Shown here: positions 46,633 through 55,917 of the stretch, in pieces | Position numbering within the stretch: the first letter of the stretch is position 1 | How the letters are laid out: every line of letters starts with the position of its first letter | Origin: Adineta ricciae | Taxonomy: Eukaryota > Rotifera > Eurotatoria > Adinetida > Adinetidae | NCBI GenBank assembly: GCA_905250025.1 | Contig: CAJNOJ010000216.1 | Coordinates: 114,214-178,213, forward strand | Reading direction: 5' to 3' | Length of the DNA: 64,000 nt | Notes under the pieces: model-generated | What the model was told of the DNA's origin: nothing | The model's input: only the letters and a program-made list of their open reading frames with translations | Database searches by the model: none | Translations under genes and position numbers: made by a program

Positions 46633-48082
46633 AGTAAGTCAGTTATCTGAAATGCGATGTTCTCTTGTCAATGCACGTACTTAAGAGTCCAGCGATTCAA
46701 AGACAAGATGTCGATAGTTTATCGTTCGAATCCAAATTTGTACGTAATATTATACATCGCTGTTCGATGACAACAACAAAATCAACCTGACTCGCAGTTT
46801 ATATTATATTACCAGTTGTAAAAGAATCCTGTGTTTTTTTCCATCGACAAATATTGCACTTTGTGAGAACAAGAACTTGCATATTATCTTTCTTATACCC
46901 TCGCCCCCGTTCTTTTTTCGCTTTTCTTCAATTGCTTAGATATTTCATTAAAGCATCAGAACACAAAAAAATAGTGCAGAATGAAGGGAAAAAAACCAGA
47001 GAGCATACTTTTATGACGAGAGACAGACTCTGACATAATAAAAAGGGGCATAGTTGTTTTGAAACAAAATGCACGTTCTCTGCAAGCGACAATGCATTCG
47101 CCTGGATATAATATGAAAACACCGCAAGAAAAAATGAATGTTGATCATGTTGAAAAAATCGAAACTTCTAAATTATCGGCACTGTCATATATTGATACTC
47201 TTTTGCGTTTATATGTCATTTTCCTAAATGTCTCTCATAATCGCTGTTTCTAGTCTGTATTCTATCTCAATAAATCGATATCTGAATGAGCGTGTGGGCA
47301 TCTACTTCCCATTCCTATACTTTCATCCTCAACATTGAAATGTAAATAATTATCAACAACGACCTGCAAAGTACTCACTAAAAATCATCTATATGATTTT
47401 GTTTTTTTTATATAAGTGATGCCAGACATGTAATATGTATATCGATGCGGGTATCATATTATCTCAGCTTGAGGCATAATGTTTANGATTCCTAAAAGGA
47501 CCTCTGTATCCTATTCATTCTAGTTCTAGTGTGTGACATAGTGCCATGATTCAGTTGAGCACTAGTAGCAATCGCAGTGTGTTTTTTCTCCTTCAAAGTC
47601 TCTGAATGTGTTCAGCATTAGGAAAAATCTTTCAGAAAAGGGTCAGCGAATCCAAAGGATGAGCGTTACTTGTAACGTTTAGTATATTTGAAAAATGTAC
47701 CGAGAACAGCATGACAGCGGATAACTTCTCGATCTGCTATACCTTCAGATCTGGTATGTTAACGGCATTTTTTAAAAAAGGAGGAATAGGGAGGATTTTC
47801 ATAGGAAACTTTCGTAGGATTTCGTATGAAAAAGGAGGGAAAGGAGGAATTTCATTGTGTCGCGAGAAAAGAGTTCTTTACAAGTTAAACTCATTAACAT
47901 TCCGAAGGCACTTAAGTAAATACTTAACACAATTTGGACAATGTTTATTTATAAATATGATAAACCAGAGAAATAGAAAAGCAACTTCTATACTTATAGC
48001 AAAATCATAGTATATGTGAAACATCACACATACTTATCACAAAAAAACAATCTTATTTGACTATTCGATAACAAAAGCAAAA
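46633..48082. other. intergenic, with contig join at 47486
   Basis: 46633..47485 is the copy of the spacer at 40439..41297. The N is at 47486. 47487..48082 is unrelated AT-rich sequence with GGAGG-rich stretches near 47780-47860. No gene recognised. Confidence 0.45.
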
Positions 48083-48420
48083 TTATTTTACAAATTTGGT
48101 TGCATTCTCTTCTAACATTACTTGTTCGGCAGCCAATTTACGTTTCTCGTTTGACTGTTCGCGATCAGTATGAGCTCGCTTTTGCTGAATCATTGAAATA
48201 TCTTTCATGATCTGTGACATATCTTCATCAATAATTTTCATCTTTTCAGTTCCAATCTTGTTTAATGCATAGGCAGCTTGTATGTCAGTAAAATTTCCTT
48301 TTCTTAACGAATTTCCAATACGTTGATTTCCTTCTTCCAACAGCAATTGAGCTGTTTTTTGTTCAGTTTGGAGCTTTTTTCTCAATCTCTGCCTTTTCTG
48401 ACTTAAGGTGAGGTGACACT
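48083..48420 (-). CDS. coiled-coil protein, C-terminal exon only
   Basis: An open frame of about 110 codons ending in TAA, rich in Lys, Glu and Gln, with heptad-like spacing (EQKTAQLLLEEGNQRIGNSL, KMKIIDEDMSQIMKDISMIQ). Probably the last exon of a larger gene. An AG near 48434 could be the acceptor, but no upstream exon was found before the foldback element at 48659. Family not recognised. Confidence 0.45.
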
Positions 48421-48658
48421 GCTGAAAATTCTAGGTGTCAATGTCGACATTTCGTTGAGCACGCAGTTTTCTACTTTTCAAATTTTTCATAGAAAAAAAT
48501 CAAAAAATCACATAAAAGGAAAATCGTTATAACTCTTCAAGATAGAACCGCTGTCGGCCGAAACTCGTCTAGGGTGCGTACCATCTCGATGCCCTCTATC
48601 GACTAATACATGAGCCGAGACTAAAGGACGTGTACACCTAGGACTATTTCCTCGTTAG

Positions 48659-48971
48659 TACCCAGGTCGTTCATTCCGGCGACTGGATCCGTTGAAATCT
48701 AAGTCGGTTCCGGTACAGCTCTTCTCGATTCCGGCACAGTTTTCGCCGATTCCAGCAAATTCTGGCGGGTTCCTTGCCGCCGAATTCCGGCCGGAATTGC
48801 ATAGGAAATATCCGATCAGTTCCTGACCGTTTCCAGCTCGAAGTTTGCAGGAAACGGTCGGAAAATGACTGGAACCTACGTTTGAACTTCCGGCCGGAAT
48901 CCGGCGGCAAGGAAATGGTCGGAAAACGAACCTAACCGGCTGGAACCGACCGTACCATAATAACTTGGGTA
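48659..48971. mobile_element. GC-rich foldback / MITE-like element
   Basis: About 310 bp, much richer in GC than its surroundings. Termini TACCCAGGT (48659-48667) and ACTTGGGTA (48963-48971) are inverted with one mismatch, compatible with TA target duplication. Inside are nested inverted repeats: 27-bp arms at 48770-48796 and 48888-48914 (one mismatch), 10-bp arms 48825-48834 and 48850-48859, and 9-bp arms 48703-48711 and 48942-48950. The whole can fold as one long hairpin. No coding capacity. Likely non-autonomous. Confidence 0.55.
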
Positions 48972-49201
48972 TACCCTATGGTTGAATATTATTTGGAAAT
49001 ACCCGAAGCTCAACCTACGATAACCTGCGTCAATTATGTGACGTACGCTAAAAAGGAAGTGATTTTATCTTTCTTTCTAATGAAGTTTTTTCACCTGTGT
49101 ACTATATAAAAGGTCAATGAAAAAAGTACATTATGCCGTCAACGGTATGCATGTTTTTAGTGAAATGTTGATTTCTGGTTTTATTTATTCAAAAAATCAA
49201 C

Positions 49202-51478
49202 TTAAACATTAATCATATCAATAAGATTTTGAGTTTCTTTTAGCATCAGATGCTTATTCGGATAGGTTTGCTTTTGTATCTCCAAAGTTTTCTTAAAGAA
49301 TATTTTTGCTTGTTCATATAAATGTTTCTCCGCATAAAATTTTCCAATTAGTTTTAAACAATTGGCTGTTTGATCATAATTGTGATGGCGATTCTCTTCT
49401 AAAATTTCCAATGCTTTCTGCAAACAGTCAATTCTTTGATCTTCATTGACTTCATACAATTCAGCCAAAGTCATCAATAAATGAGCAATATTAGGATGAT
49501 CTTCCGTTAAACAGTGTTCATAAAAATTCAATTCTCTCGAACAAAAATCAATTGCTTGTTGTTTCATATTCTGCTTTGCATACAAGTCAACTAACGATTT
49601 CACACAAACAATCCGCTGAAGATCACTGTCAAAAAGAGAGTTCTTGCTTAAATCAAATGCTGCAAAATAGAAATCTTTTGCTTGATCGAAATCATCTTGT
49701 GCAAAGTAAATATCTCCTATAATTCGATAACATCGAACAAGCCCACCGGGTGCTATCGAAGAGTGTTCATGAATAATCTCTCGTGCTTCTAAACATCGAT
49801 CCAATGCTTTCGTATAATTTTTTTTTATTATATAAATCGAACTAATATTTAATAGAGTGATTGCTTTATCCACAGGATTAATTTGATAATCTAAAACTTT
49901 GAAATAATGTTTCAACGCTTGACAATGATCTCCAATAGATTTATAAAGATTTCCTAGGCTATTCAATGTTATTCCGATTGTTTGTCGGTAGGAATGGGAT
50001 TTTTTCATTTTGATTTTATAAGATAATTGATAGTTTTTCAATGCTTCATTCCAGTTGGTGATATACATATTTAAGTCACCAATGTAATCGTAAACCAGCG
50101 GAACATCATAATGTGATTTAGGTAAAAGTTTTAAAATCATTTGAAAATATGAATTTGCTTTAACATATTGATTCATGTCGATTAATAAATGACCGAATAA
50201 TAAATTATCATTTGTATTATGAAATTTTTCTTCCATATGTTTAATACGTTCGATAATTGAATCGATTCTTTCATCTGTTGCTTCCATTTCAACTCTCCAC
50301 ATGTTGTATTCGTCGCTGAAATAAACATTCTTTATTTGAAAAACAGATCCAACGTTAAATAGAACCTCGTCTTCGTCGATAAACGGATTTTGCGCTGGAT
50401 TGTTTCCCAAAAATTCATTAATATCAACGAAAGTTGTGTTTTTCAAATTCGATGTATCGACGGTGATTTCAAATAAAACTCGCTGCTTACTCGATGCTTG
50501 TTCTATACCCCCTGCGAACGCTAAAGCTACATCGATCTGTTTTGATGTTGAAAAGAAAGCATTCGTTGAAATAAAACCGTTTATATTCGATTTCAAGCTT
50601 TCTATCTCCTCAGTCGAAATAAAAGCAACACCGCGATAAAGTTGGAGAATTCCTTGCCAATGTTGATTTTTATGCGCATTTTCTATTTGTTTACTTAAAT
50701 CGCTAATATAAAAACGAAATTTATACCATAATGTGACATTTTCCGTTCGAAATGCTCGATTGGTTATAAAAAAAACGAATGAATTCTTTTTATACCACGC
50801 GATCGCTTGCTCTGATGTGTATGTCTTACGGAATAAATCAATTTCTTCCAACGTGTGGTTGTCAAGTCTAAAGTGGTGTTGACATCGGTCTAGCATAACA
50901 TCTTTTGCTTGATCTGTTGAAGGAATGCGCTTTAAGAAGTTAACAAAGAGCATATATGAGAAACAAGCTTTATTATGTATTAGATTTGCTGCTGATGGTA
51001 ATGAACGTGTGTAAAAGATTTTTTGATTTGCAAATAAATCGAATTTTAATAAGGGTAACTCGCGTTGGACAGAATTCTTTAACGTTTCGTGTTCGCTACA
51101 AATTTCGATAATATTTGAATGATCTTTCTTTAAATGTTGGTATTGATGATAGTTTGGACAGAAGATAAAGATTGAACATCTTTTCGCGTAAGGAAGAATT
51201 TCTTCCACAAATAAATCAGATACAATAATAAGCAATCGAACTTCGTCTTGCTTTAATTTCTGAATTTTCGTTGAACATAATTCAAGGTTATTATAAAAGT
51301 AACAAGGAATATCACTGTTTTCACGAAGTAATAGTTTTGTACGTAGGGAATAAATTGAATCATCTAATGCATCAGAATCTAACCAAATCAAAGCACACTG
51401 ATTACTTGCCTCGTTGTGTAAAGTGCGAATACGAAGTTGAATTTTTGTTAAAATCGTGTTCCGTTCGATAGTACTCAT
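49202..51478 (-). CDS. divergent ART-TPR protein
   Basis: Single exon, 758 aa, ATG at 51478. Same order as the 903-aa proteins but low sequence similarity: an alpha/beta domain (~25-140; CALIWLDSD, RLLIIVSDLF, CSIFIFCPN), a helical stretch, an ART domain (~230-395) and 7-8 TPRs (~420-750). ART signature residues are present: YRG (Arg282), FFSTS (308-312) and the acidic pair Glu369/Glu371 in DEDEVLF. The ART domain is therefore predicted to be active. No signal peptide. Divergent from a membrane-protein gene only 92 bp away. Confidence 0.85.
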   Translation of the reverse strand: MSTIERNTILTKIQLRIRTLHNEASNQCALIWLDSDALDDSIYSLRTKLLLRENSDIPCYFYNNLELCSTKIQKLKQDEVRLLIIVSDLFVEEILPYAKRCSIFIFCPNYHQYQHLKKDHSNIIEICSEHETLKNSVQRELPLLKFDLFANQKIFYTRSLPSAANLIHNKACFSYMLFVNFLKRIPSTDQAKDVMLDRCQHHFRLDNHTLEEIDLFRKTYTSEQAIAWYKKNSFVFFITNRAFRTENVTLWYKFRFYISDLSKQIENAHKNQHWQGILQLYRGVAFISTEEIESLKSNINGFISTNAFFSTSKQIDVALAFAGGIEQASSKQRVLFEITVDTSNLKNTTFVDINEFLGNNPAQNPFIDEDEVLFNVGSVFQIKNVYFSDEYNMWRVEMEATDERIDSIIERIKHMEEKFHNTNDNLLFGHLLIDMNQYVKANSYFQMILKLLPKSHYDVPLVYDYIGDLNMYITNWNEALKNYQLSYKIKMKKSHSYRQTIGITLNSLGNLYKSIGDHCQALKHYFKVLDYQINPVDKAITLLNISSIYIIKKNYTKALDRCLEAREIIHEHSSIAPGGLVRCYRIIGDIYFAQDDFDQAKDFYFAAFDLSKNSLFDSDLQRIVCVKSLVDLYAKQNMKQQAIDFCSRELNFYEHCLTEDHPNIAHLLMTLAELYEVNEDQRIDCLQKALEILEENRHHNYDQTANCLKLIGKFYAEKHLYEQAKIFFKKTLEIQKQTYPNKHLMLKETQNLIDMINV

Positions 51479-51570
51479 TTTACACTTTTGTGTACTTTTC
51501 CTCTATAATAAATTGAAAATGAATATGTTTTTATGTTTATCATTACGCAGACACTTCACTTTGCATTATC
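51479..51570. promoter_or_regulatory. short divergent promoter gap
   Basis: Only 92 bp separate the ATG of the minus-strand ART-TPR gene from the plus-strand membrane-protein ATG. It includes an AT-rich TATAATAAAT tract. The two genes may share a bidirectional promoter. Confidence 0.4.
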
Positions 51571-51864
51571 ATGCATGAAAGCGATGAATTAAGCGACTTT
51601 ATAGGCGGTGTGCCTAATGCCCTTATATTACAAAATGAAAGATCAAATAATGATCAACCTGTTCATCCAGCGCAAAATTTGATTTATGCCAGTATTATTG
51701 GTCTAGGATTGTTTTTTATCATAATTTTCATATGTATGATATGGTTACGGCCGCGAAAACAGGATGAATCGATAGAGATGAATACATTTGTAATAGTATC
51801 GACAATGACAACAGCAACAACAACAACTGTGACAACTACTAAACTTGAATCGATTAGTAAGTAA
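51571..51864 (+). CDS. small single-pass membrane protein, first exon
   Basis: N-terminal ~37 polar residues, one hydrophobic helix (YASIIGLGLFFIIIFICMIW) with a basic WLRPRK end, then a Thr-rich segment. The frame ends at a TAA 5 bp after a good donor (ATTA|GTAAGT, exon end 51856), so the gene probably continues in unseen exons. Layout resembles 52016..52230. Confidence 0.5.
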   Translation: MHESDELSDFIGGVPNALILQNERSNNDQPVHPAQNLIYASIIGLGLFFIIIFICMIWLRPRKQDESIEMNTFVIVSTMTTATTTTVTTTKLESISK

Positions 51865-52015
51865 ATAAGACTTATTATAAGGCACGAAGAAAACAAAATG
51901 AGGCGTTAGAAAAACGGGAATGTTGTTTGTGTACGCATGAATGAATTTATAAATGAAGTAAAAGACAAATACAGATACATATCACGTCTTTACCTTTTAA
52001 AATTTTTTTTCCCAA

Positions 52016-52230
52016 ATGGTTAATGACTGTTTATCGCAATCGCATGATACTTTACTCGAGAGTTCAAGTGGAGGAACTAATTCACCATCTCTATGTAAAA
52101 AGTATCGAATAACAATTTTTGGAATATGTTTATTGGTGCTTTTATTTTCGGTATCAATTTTCGGTATCATCTTTATAGTTACAAGACAGAAAACAACATC
52201 AGTTTTGACCAGCACAACGACGACAGAAAC
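52016..52230 (+). CDS. single-pass membrane protein with Thr-rich stalk, 3' cut by gap
   Basis: ATG at 52016. About 29 polar residues, basic KKYR, then one hydrophobic helix (ITIFGICLLVLLFSVSIFGI), basic TRQK and a Thr/Ser run (TSTTTTE). This suggests a type II membrane protein with an O-glycosylated stalk; the extracellular domain would follow but is lost at the N at 52231. Sequence after the gap does not continue it convincingly. Confidence 0.5.
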
Positions 52231-53513
52231 NCAATTTTCCTTTCCAACGTTTATTACCTATCATGCAAACAACGCCAAATAGACATTGTTTTGCCTTGAT
52301 TTTTGAGTATATAAAGTGTTCTTAAACGAACAATTCCAGAATTATATTGTTGACATTCAAAGTCTAAAAAAATCGTAGCAAAACTGAATGGCGGATGCGG
52401 CCGAGAAACACTGGGTGAAAAGTGAAACCGGATCGGATGAAATCGGATTTTTGCCGGCTCATCATACTGAAGTTGATATTTGTTTTTTAAGTTTCTACCG
52501 AGAAAAACAATTTTGATTCGTTTCTGTCTCTTCAACTTTAGCGAGTTTTTTTTCCAAAATTGAGACTTGAAATGTACTGCAGCATGATTATGTAGGAAAC
52601 TTTTCTTAAGTTTCACATCTTACTAATTCACACAGTTTTAAGCTATTTACAGGATCAATTCTTATCACTATTTTAGTAAACAAGTTATTGCATACATATG
52701 TAGCCTTACTGAATTTTTCAATTAAACATCAAGAATGGACTCGATGGAAAAAGTCGTTCGGTTCCAACTCTGATATGCATCGATATTTGGTGAATTTATT
52801 TGAGGTTTCTATCAAACCATACTAATATATACTATCTTTGTTCCTATAGATTCTATTTATATTTCCATCATTTTGAGTTACGTGTTCATAGTTACAATAC
52901 TCATTTTCTCCTTTCTCAGAATTTGCCACCATTGAAATGTTTGTTTTTAGTTGTTTTTAATACATACAAAGTAAGTTGGCATTTTGCAAGAGGAGATAGG
53001 AAGAGATAGATGTTATTTTCTTTATTAACTGATTTATTTTTCACGACAAACTAATATTTGACATAGAAAAGTGTTATTACTAATATTATTTATTTGTCAA
53101 ATATCATAGATTGGTCACTATGTTGTGTAAAGAAAATGTGGAATCAATTGAATAAGATTAAAATAGAAGGATGTTGCTAGAAGTTACGATAATATGGAAA
53201 ATAATATTGACCAATTTATACGATAGAGTGCATCTTGAGAAATATTATTCGATGATTTTAACTTCATAATTAATATTGTGTTGTATCATTTTTTTCAAAT
53301 TTTCATTAACTGTGAATAATATTATGAAGTTACAATTCTTATATTACATTCCTCGACCGATATTCTAGTCATGATATATGTCTTAATGCTCATAAATTTA
53401 TATGAATTAATTTATTTTAATCACAATATAATATTCTTCATAAACTCTTTCTTTCTTTTCTTAGATAAGAAAATAATCAAATCTAAGCATTTATTTTCAT
53501 ACGAACACTTTAG
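52231..53513. other. contig join and intergenic sequence
   Basis: N at 52231, then 1.28 kb of very AT-rich sequence. Short ORFs only; nothing recognised. Confidence 0.45.
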
Positions 53514-54494
53514 CTAACATCGTTGACAACAAAACATTTGAAGTATATTCTTCAAAAGACGTTTTAGTTCTAAACGAAACGTTTTTGATACGATGGCGTT
53601 TGTATAACAACTAATACAATTCTCGATTGACGATGTGAAAATTGTTAATATCACTAAATTTTGTTCAATCAACTGTCGCTCTGGACTTTTTTCATTATAC
53701 TCTGTAATTTCTTGATAGATATGGAAGATTACAATGGGATATTTGCAAAGAATATAAACCATAATTTCCATAAGTACCATTCGAATCAATTGTTGATCTT
53801 TTGTTTGAAGTATTTGTGGTCTCCCAGTAGTCACCACTGCTGTATTTGTCGTACGACCTGATTGTGTGGCGTGACGAACCCTACGAAGATTCTTCCATGT
53901 CCAAAAACCAAATGTCAGCATAAGACTAGGTAGAACTGCCCCGTGAATCATAAGTGTATAATACGATATAAAGGTTTCATATGCACCTGGGTTGAAATAA
54001 CAAACAAAAATATTTGGTCCAAACTGAAGAATTTGCATACCAATCCACACATGAATATGAAAAATTGTCCAAAATACGCATACAGCAATAATGTTTATAA
54101 CAGCCATTCGACATGTACTATGTCTTCTTGTTGCAGCATTTCGTGAAGTAATTAATGTTCGATCTACCGATGCTAAAATGAGACAAGATGGCTCATAAAC
54201 TAATAAAATGAAGCCTATATAATAGCGAAATCGGCAAAAAAAGGTACTATATGTAGTAGGATCGATATTGTAGCCTGATGCAAGTATGAGCAAAAAAAAG
54301 GCCGAATAGATATAACTAAGATCAATAATATTGATAGCAATCAAGTATATGGTGCATGGATTTTTTCGTAAATTATTGCGAGTAAATACCATTAGATTTA
54401 ATATGCAACTAATAGTACCAACAATAATAAGTGTAGAACCACCGTATTTGAATACATATTCGTGAAGATAATAGAGAAATGCTGCTGTTGACAT
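53514..54494 (-). CDS. rhodopsin-like GPCR
   Basis: Single exon, 326 aa, ATG at 54494. Seven hydrophobic segments. TM1 has GTISCILNLMVF, TM2 follows NNLRKNPCTIYLIAINIID, and TM3 ends LASVDRTLITSRNAA (DRT in place of DRY, Arg kept). TM4 has FWTIFHIHVWIG, and a loop 3 with TTNTAVVTTGRPQ precedes TM6. The C-tail ends in several Cys (FCCQRC), possible palmitoylation sites. Distant relative of the other GPCRs here; ligand unknown. Confidence 0.84.
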   Translation of the reverse strand: MSTAAFLYYLHEYVFKYGGSTLIIVGTISCILNLMVFTRNNLRKNPCTIYLIAINIIDLSYIYSAFFLLILASGYNIDPTTYSTFFCRFRYYIGFILLVYEPSCLILASVDRTLITSRNAATRRHSTCRMAVINIIAVCVFWTIFHIHVWIGMQILQFGPNIFVCYFNPGAYETFISYYTLMIHGAVLPSLMLTFGFWTWKNLRRVRHATQSGRTTNTAVVTTGRPQILQTKDQQLIRMVLMEIMVYILCKYPIVIFHIYQEITEYNEKSPERQLIEQNLVILTIFTSSIENCISCYTNAIVSKTFRLELKRLLKNILQMFCCQRC

Positions 54495-54709
54495 CAGTGT
54501 AGTATGGAGAATTACTGAAATGAATGTGGAAGATTAAGAAATTTCAAAATTTTATATGCAGCACTGACGCAGATGGACGTTTTCAACGCTTAATAGGTAA
54601 TGACATATTAAGTAATTACGCAAATCAAATGTCAAAATGCTGTGACGTGTGTATGCTAAGAAGATTTGATGAGCCTACAGTAGAGGCCTGCAGGGTATGA
54701 CATTTTCAT

Positions 54710-54886
54710 AACCTGCAACCTGCCCTGTTAAAATCTCAGTAACCTGCAACCTGCCCTGTCAAAATCTCAGTAACCTGCAACCTGCCCTGTCAAAATCTCA
54801 GTAACCTGCAACCTGCCCTATCAAAATCTCAGTAACCTGCAACCTGCCCTGTCAAAATCTCAGTAACCTGCAACCTGCCTGCCCTT
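54710..54886. repeat. 31-bp minisatellite
   Basis: Five full copies of a 31-bp unit (AACCTGCAACCTGCCCTGTC + AAAATCTCAGT) from 54710 to 54864, with one-base differences, then a partial sixth. It sits downstream of the hAT 3' end and just after CAGGGTATGAC at ~54691. It could be the subterminal repeat region of the hAT element. Confidence 0.85.
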
Positions 54887-55133
54887 GTATAGAAAGCAAA
54901 AACAATAAGGTTGAGGTTTTCGATGAATTTTACATGCCTTTTCATTACGTTTATTTTAATCATAGAGTAGATAAATAAATATCACGTATTTCGAAAATTT
55001 CAAACCATAAATATATCAAAAACAATGTTATACGTTTTGAAATTTTCAAATCCTAAATACATAAAAAATAATATCATATATTTTGGAAGTTTCTGATCAT
55101 CAAAATATCACCTACAATATCAGGATCTAATGA

Positions 55134-55629
55134 TTATCTTCTTTTTTCTAAAGTCCGGCCTGATGCACTGAACACACGCTCAGATGTAGCAGAGCTTGCT
55201 GGAACACCAAGTAATGACTTTGCTAGCAAGGAAAGTTGAGGAAATACCAAATAGTACTTTTCTCAACATCCCAATAATGATCCATCTTTCGAAAATGGAA
55301 GTTTGGTGTTAATATATCGATCGACTTCATCACAATCATCATCATCGTCTTCATCGATATTTCCTGCAAATTCTTCCATAACATTACCAGGTGGAATAAA
55401 ATCTTTCTTCTTTTTCTTTCTTCCATTTTCCACAGTCTTTGTAGTTGTTGTTGTAGATGATGAAGATGATTGTTCTTCATGAATTCCAATCGTTTTCACA
55501 ATTTTACGAGTATCATTATAGATTTCTTCACGTAATCTATTACTTAATGTCTAAAATAGAACTCCAAACATCAAAAGATATGTGGCATTGTAACATATTC
55601 TTACCAAAAACCTTTTTGCACTTGGGTAA
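55134..55629 (-). pseudogene. hAT transposase, C-terminal part
   Basis: Two exon pieces, 55629-~55607 (..PKCKKVF, cut by the N) and 55550-55134, with a GT-AG intron. After an acidic/Ser-rich linker comes the hAT C-terminal dimerisation region: DRYINTKLPF, LLGC*EKYYLVFPQLSLLA, VPASSATSERVFSASG. The invariant Trp of the LLGxW motif is TGA (55265-55263), so the protein is truncated. The N-terminal part of the same kind of transposase lies at 62630..63290, on the other side of the LTR element. Confidence 0.8.
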
Positions 55630-55630
55630 N
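55630..55630. other. contig join (N), probably hiding the 3' LTR
   Basis: Single N between hAT sequence (left) and retrotransposon sequence (right). No copy of the 5' LTR is present on the left side of the element, so the 3' LTR probably collapsed at this join. Confidence 0.6.
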
Positions 55631-55817
55631 AAAGATTAGTCCGGGTAGTATCACGCCATATAAAATCAGCTGATCATCAGCTGTGAGAAAAGGATTAGTA
55701 CTGGTAAAAGTACAAAGGTGAGTACCGAGCATATGGCTCGATATGCTTCAGGTGTAGAAGCTAAGTGCAAAGAGAGTGGATGCTAACTGTGGATCGTCAC
55801 ACTCCCGGATGAAAACT

Positions 55818-55837
55818 AGACGCTCTCCTGAGCGTCT
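55818..55837. other. perfect 8-bp stem-loop 3' of env
   Basis: AGACGCTC / GAGCGTCT with a 4-nt TCCT loop, 80 bp downstream of the env-like stop codon. It could be an RNA structure near the 3' end of the element. Confidence 0.5.
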
Positions 55838-55917
55838 CAAGCAAGAAGGAGGTGAGAGAACGAGAGAGAGAAAAAAAACAGAAAAAGAAGGAAGAAAAAG
55901 AAAACAAAGTGTCAATG

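Larger units (their letters stand above)
43194..47485. repeat. duplicated block, copy B (whole contig between two Ns)
   Basis: A 4.3-kb contig that matches 36978..41297 along its full length, in coding and intergenic sequence, with scattered substitutions and short indels. Best explained as the other allele inserted into the scaffold. Confidence 0.8.

Noticed and set aside
46730..46760. GTTCGAATCC, similar to a tRNA T-loop
   Set aside because: No acceptor, D or anticodon arms can be folded around it, and the copy at ~40535 has changed the motif.
47770..47870. Gly/Lys-rich small ORF with GGAGG repeats
   Set aside because: Simple-sequence purine tract; no conserved domain and no splice or start context.
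54710..54886. CRISPR-like array
   Set aside because: Units are contiguous 31-bp copies with no unique spacers, in a eukaryotic transposon context.
55631..55917. Possible 3' LTR at the left end of the retrotransposon
   Set aside because: No similarity to the 5' LTR (62439-62629), and no polypurine tract in the element's sense; the real 3' LTR is more likely lost at the N.
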